The translations under genes and the position numbers were made by a program. Below, piece after piece: positions 7,152 through 9,097 of a stretch of DNA of 9,097 nt. Location of the stretch: assembly GCA_044340865.1 (NCBI GenBank), contig JBIISW010000101.1, positions 1 to 9,097 of the forward strand, read 5' to 3'. The DNA is from UBA4416 sp044340865. Its GTDB lineage: Bacteria; Bacteroidota; Bacteroidia; B-17B0; Aurantibacillaceae. Within the stretch, counting starts at the first letter, position 1. Every line of letters starts with the position of its first letter. Below the pieces are notes generated by a model. That model did no database searches. It was not told where the DNA came from and was given only the letters and a program-made list of their open reading frames with translations.

Positions 7152-7223
7152 AGTTTTAAGTTTTTAATAAAAAAAGCTAAAACCCCCAAACTATTAAACA
7201 CTAAAAACTAATAATTTAAAACT
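7152..7223. repeat. Interrupted AT-rich inverted repeat between exbB and exbD
   Basis: AGTTTTAA and GTTTTTA are adjacent at 7152-7166. Their complements TAAAAAC (7202-7208) and TTAAAACT (7216-7223) follow in the mirrored order with a 7-base bulge between them. The transcript could fold into a 15-bp bulged stem enclosing 35 bases, ending 9 bases before the exbD start. The composition is low-complexity AT, so chance is a real alternative. Confidence 0.35.
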
Positions 7224-7232
7224 TTCATTAAA

Positions 7233-7643
7233 ATGAGTTTACGCAAAAAAGCACATAGAGACGCCGAAGTAAGCACTGATTCGCTAAGCGATATCATGTT
7301 CTTTTTGATGCTGTTTTTTTTAATACTATCAACGATGGTAAGCCCTAATGCCATTAAGGTAAATTTACCTAGCTCGAAAAAAAACACACAAATCGACAAT
7401 AATAAAAAACCAATTCATATTGCAGCTACCAAAGATCATAAATATTTCATAGACAGTAAAGAAGTTTCTTTTGCTGATTTAGAGCCACAATTAGCTGAAA
7501 AAATTGCTGGTAGAACGGAGCCTGCGGTAGTTATTCATGTAGATAAAGATTTATTATATCAAGATTTTATTGACATGATGCAAATTGGAGATAAATTAAA
7601 TTGCAAAATGATTTGTGCGACACAACCTTCTAACGGTAAGTAA
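7233..7643 (+). CDS. exbD: ExbD/TolR-family biopolymer transport protein
   Basis: ExbD partners ExbB in the channel: its single N-terminal helix sits inside the ExbB pentamer and carries the proton-accepting aspartate. In this 136-residue protein, residues 1-16 are cytoplasmic and basic at the start (MSLRKKAHRDAEV). SLSDIMFFLMLFFLILSTM (17-35) is the membrane helix, with Asp20 at the position of the essential aspartate. IKVNLPSSKK (41-50) begins the periplasmic domain, and PAVVIHVDKDLLYQDFIDMMQIGDKL carries the conserved D-x-x-x-x-Y-x-x-F/V-I/V pattern near 97-122. Length is normal for the family. It lies 97 bases after exbB and only 2 bases before the tonB-like gene, so translation of the latter is probably coupled. 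Confidence 0.94.
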   Translation: MSLRKKAHRDAEVSTDSLSDIMFFLMLFFLILSTMVSPNAIKVNLPSSKKNTQIDNNKKPIHIAATKDHKYFIDSKEVSFADLEPQLAEKIAGRTEPAVVIHVDKDLLYQDFIDMMQIGDKLNCKMICATQPSNGK

Positions 7644-7645
7644 AC

Positions 7646-8515
7646 ATGATAGTTTCACGCTCTGAAGAAAATAAAAATAAATTGATTTCTGGTGTTATTT
7701 CACTAGTCCTATTAGCATTGTTATTTTTGTTTTTATTTTTATACATCATTATTACACCAAATCCACCATTTCCTGTAACTGAAGGCGGAGGAGGTGGTAC
7801 AGAAATAAATTTTGGCACTTATAATGAAGGAACAGGAAATATTGAAAATAATGGCATTGGCGATGCAACAAGTGTTGTTGAAAACACTGAAGTTACACCA
7901 CCCATTTCAAATCCAGAATCAAATGAAGCAATATTAACGAGCGACAATGGAGAAGTAATAGATGCCCCAGATGTGAATCCGAAAATTGAAAATCATACAA
8001 CCGTCATTACACCTACTAAACCAACGGAAACCATTAAGCCTAAAGAAAAAACAATGGCTGAAAAAATTGCTGAAAACGCGTTAAAAAATAAAGGCAAAAA
8101 TGGAGGCGGTGATGGAAATAGTGGCCACGCGGGCAATGAAGGTAGTCCTGATGGCAACCCGAAAACGCATGGAACAGGTGGAACAGGTGGAGGTGATGGT
8201 GGCGGAAACGGTCCAGGAAATGGGCCTGGCAATGGGCCTGGTGCTGGAGGATATGGATTTAGCTTAGCAGGAAGAAGTGTGGTAAAACCACCTCAATTAC
8301 CAAAAGATACAAAAGAAGAAGGTAAAGTTGTTGTAGAAATAACAGTTGACAAAAATGGAACAGTCATTAAAGCAGAAGCCAACGGTAGAGGAACTAACAC
8401 AAATAGCTCCATGTTAAAGACGCTTGCACGCCAAGCAGCATTTGCCACAAAATTTACAGTGAGTGGTCAAGAGGGCGAGCAAAAAGGAACCATTACCATT
8501 GTATTTAGTTTTTAA
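7646..8515 (+). CDS. tonB: TonB-like energy transducer with Gly-rich linker
   Basis: The protein should link the ExbBD motor in the inner membrane to outer-membrane receptors. It has 289 residues: a short charged cytoplasmic start, one membrane helix at about 14-36 (ISGVISLVLLALLFLFLFLY), a long low-complexity periplasmic linker, and a compact C-terminal domain. KVVVEITVDKNGTVIKAEA (227-245) and SSMLKTLARQAAFATKFTV (254-272) then GTITIVFSF (281-289) match the pattern of the TonB/TolA C-terminal fold. The linker is unusual. Instead of a Pro-Lys/Pro-Glu-rich span, most of 149-203 is Gly/Asn/Pro, including three GNGP units, after a more acidic, Thr/Pro-containing part at 55-135. The usual TonB YP motif is not seen. 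TolA is an alternative label, but the adjacent exbB and exbD and the Bacteroidota context favour TonB. The start lies 2 bases after the exbD stop. Confidence 0.85.
   Translation: MIVSRSEENKNKLISGVISLVLLALLFLFLFLYIIITPNPPFPVTEGGGGGTEINFGTYNEGTGNIENNGIGDATSVVENTEVTPPISNPESNEAILTSDNGEVIDAPDVNPKIENHTTVITPTKPTETIKPKEKTMAEKIAENALKNKGKNGGGDGNSGHAGNEGSPDGNPKTHGTGGTGGGDGGGNGPGNGPGNGPGAGGYGFSLAGRSVVKPPQLPKDTKEEGKVVVEITVDKNGTVIKAEANGRGTNTNSSMLKTLARQAAFATKFTVSGQEGEQKGTITIVFSF
8204..8239 (+). repeat. Three 12-bp units encoding GNGP
   Basis: Three in-frame 12-base units encode Gly-Asn-Gly-Pro (residues 187-198 of the tonB-like protein), with only third-position changes between units. They sit in the Gly-rich linker and could change in copy number by slippage without a frameshift, which would vary linker length. 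Confidence 0.8.
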
Positions 8516-8563
8516 TTGAAACCTTACAACAATTTTTTTCGCTGAATTTAATTCAAATAAAAA

Positions 8564-9097
8564 ATGACCTATCAGCAAACAATTGACTATTTATTTTCTA
8601 GACTACCGATGTTTCAGCGCGTTGGGGCAGCAGCTTATAAAGCAAACTTAGACAATACGATTTCAATTTGTAAAGCACTAGGCAATCCAGAAAAAAAAAT
8701 AAAATGTGTACATGTTGCTGGAACAAATGGAAAAGGCTCTTCTTCTCACATGTTGGCTGCCATATTACAGCAAGCAGGTTATAAAACAGGTTTGTACACC
8801 TCGCCACATTTAATAGATTTTAGAGAGCGCATTAAAATAAACGGCAAACAAATTCCAAAAACAGAGGTCGTTAAATTTGTAGAGAACTATAAAACCATAT
8901 TTGAAGACATTGAACCTTCTTTTTTTGAATGGACTGTAGGACTCGCCTTTCATTATTTTGCAGAACAAGAAGTTGATGTTGCAATTATAGAAGTTGGCTT
9001 AGGGGGAAGATTAGATTCTACAAATGTGATTAAACCACAATGCTGTTTAATAACAAACATTGGATTCGATCACGTTAATTTGTTAGGAAACACACTC
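8564..9097 (+). CDS. folC: Bifunctional folylpolyglutamate/dihydrofolate synthase, 3' part cut off
   Basis: FolC uses ATP to add glutamate to dihydropteroate (making dihydrofolate) and to folates (polyglutamate tail), in the cytoplasm. Only the first 178 codons are in the window; the family is usually 400-430 aa, so over half is missing. Seen motifs: RLPMFQRVGAAAYK (13-26), typical of the FolC start; HVAGTNGKGSSSHM (50-63), the ATP-binding P-loop of the Mur ligase/FolC family; YTSPHLIDFRER (78-89); FEWTVGLAFHYF (121-132); EVGLGGRLDSTNV (143-155); and ITNIGFDH (163-170), with the His seen in the family's metal site. The ATG is 48 bases after the tonB-like stop with no clear terminator or -7 box between, so it may be read from the exbB promoter. 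tonB-folC adjacency is, from memory, common in Bacteroidota. Confidence 0.96.
   Translation, partial: MTYQQTIDYLFSRLPMFQRVGAAAYKANLDNTISICKALGNPEKKIKCVHVAGTNGKGSSSHMLAAILQQAGYKTGLYTSPHLIDFRERIKINGKQIPKTEVVKFVENYKTIFEDIEPSFFEWTVGLAFHYFAEQEVDVAIIEVGLGGRLDSTNVIKPQCCLITNIGFDHVNLLGNTL

Noticed and set aside
7993..8232. 79-aa Pro-rich open frame on the minus strand
   Set aside because: Its Pro-rich sequence is simply the complement of the Gly-rich linker codons of the tonB-like gene.
8543..8555. Palindrome TGAATTTAATTCA before folC
   Set aside because: A 13-base, almost entirely A/T dyad is expected by chance in this composition, and it does not share an arrangement with the other palindromes in the window.

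Overview
The window looks like chromosomal DNA from a low-GC member of the Bacteroidota (Flavobacteriia/Sphingobacteriia-like). The reasons are the families present (a CUB/PKD/Ig-repeat secreted giant protein, a K+-independent-type pyruvate kinase, a Bacteroidota-type exbB-exbD-tonB-folC string), the absence of Shine-Dalgarno sequences before almost every gene, very AT-rich spacers, and two perfect matches to the Bacteroidota -7 promoter box TAnnTTTG in front of genes. I cannot name a genus.

Left part (1-2626, minus strand): the first 730 codons of a large exported protein that runs off the left edge. It has a signal peptide, a CUB domain, a PKD domain, a P-domain-like module, two Ig-like modules, and then 66-residue tandem repeats that are still running at the edge. 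A gene for a small (128 aa) exported protein of unknown function lies 48 bases upstream and is probably co-transcribed. Upstream of that is a 561-base, extremely AT-rich spacer whose far end holds the terminator of pyruvate kinase.

Middle (3188-6278): pyk (minus) and trmB (plus) diverge from a 95-base intergenic region. trmB (tRNA m7G46 methyltransferase) is followed by lgt (lipoprotein diacylglyceryl transferase), with an 89-base spacer containing a 17-base perfect palindrome.

Right part (6404-9097, plus strand): an exbB-exbD-tonB-like set encodes an inner-membrane proton-channel complex and its periplasm-spanning energy transducer, which would power outer-membrane transport. It is followed closely by folC (folylpolyglutamate/dihydrofolate synthase), cut by the right edge after 178 codons. 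A -7 box and a 9-base dyad sit just before exbB.

Most of the window is conserved housekeeping DNA. I found no phage, insertion sequence, CRISPR array, tRNA or rRNA, and nothing I would call a new defence or biosynthetic system. The least understood items are the small exported protein with its repeat-protein partner, and several unassigned palindromes in short intergenic regions.
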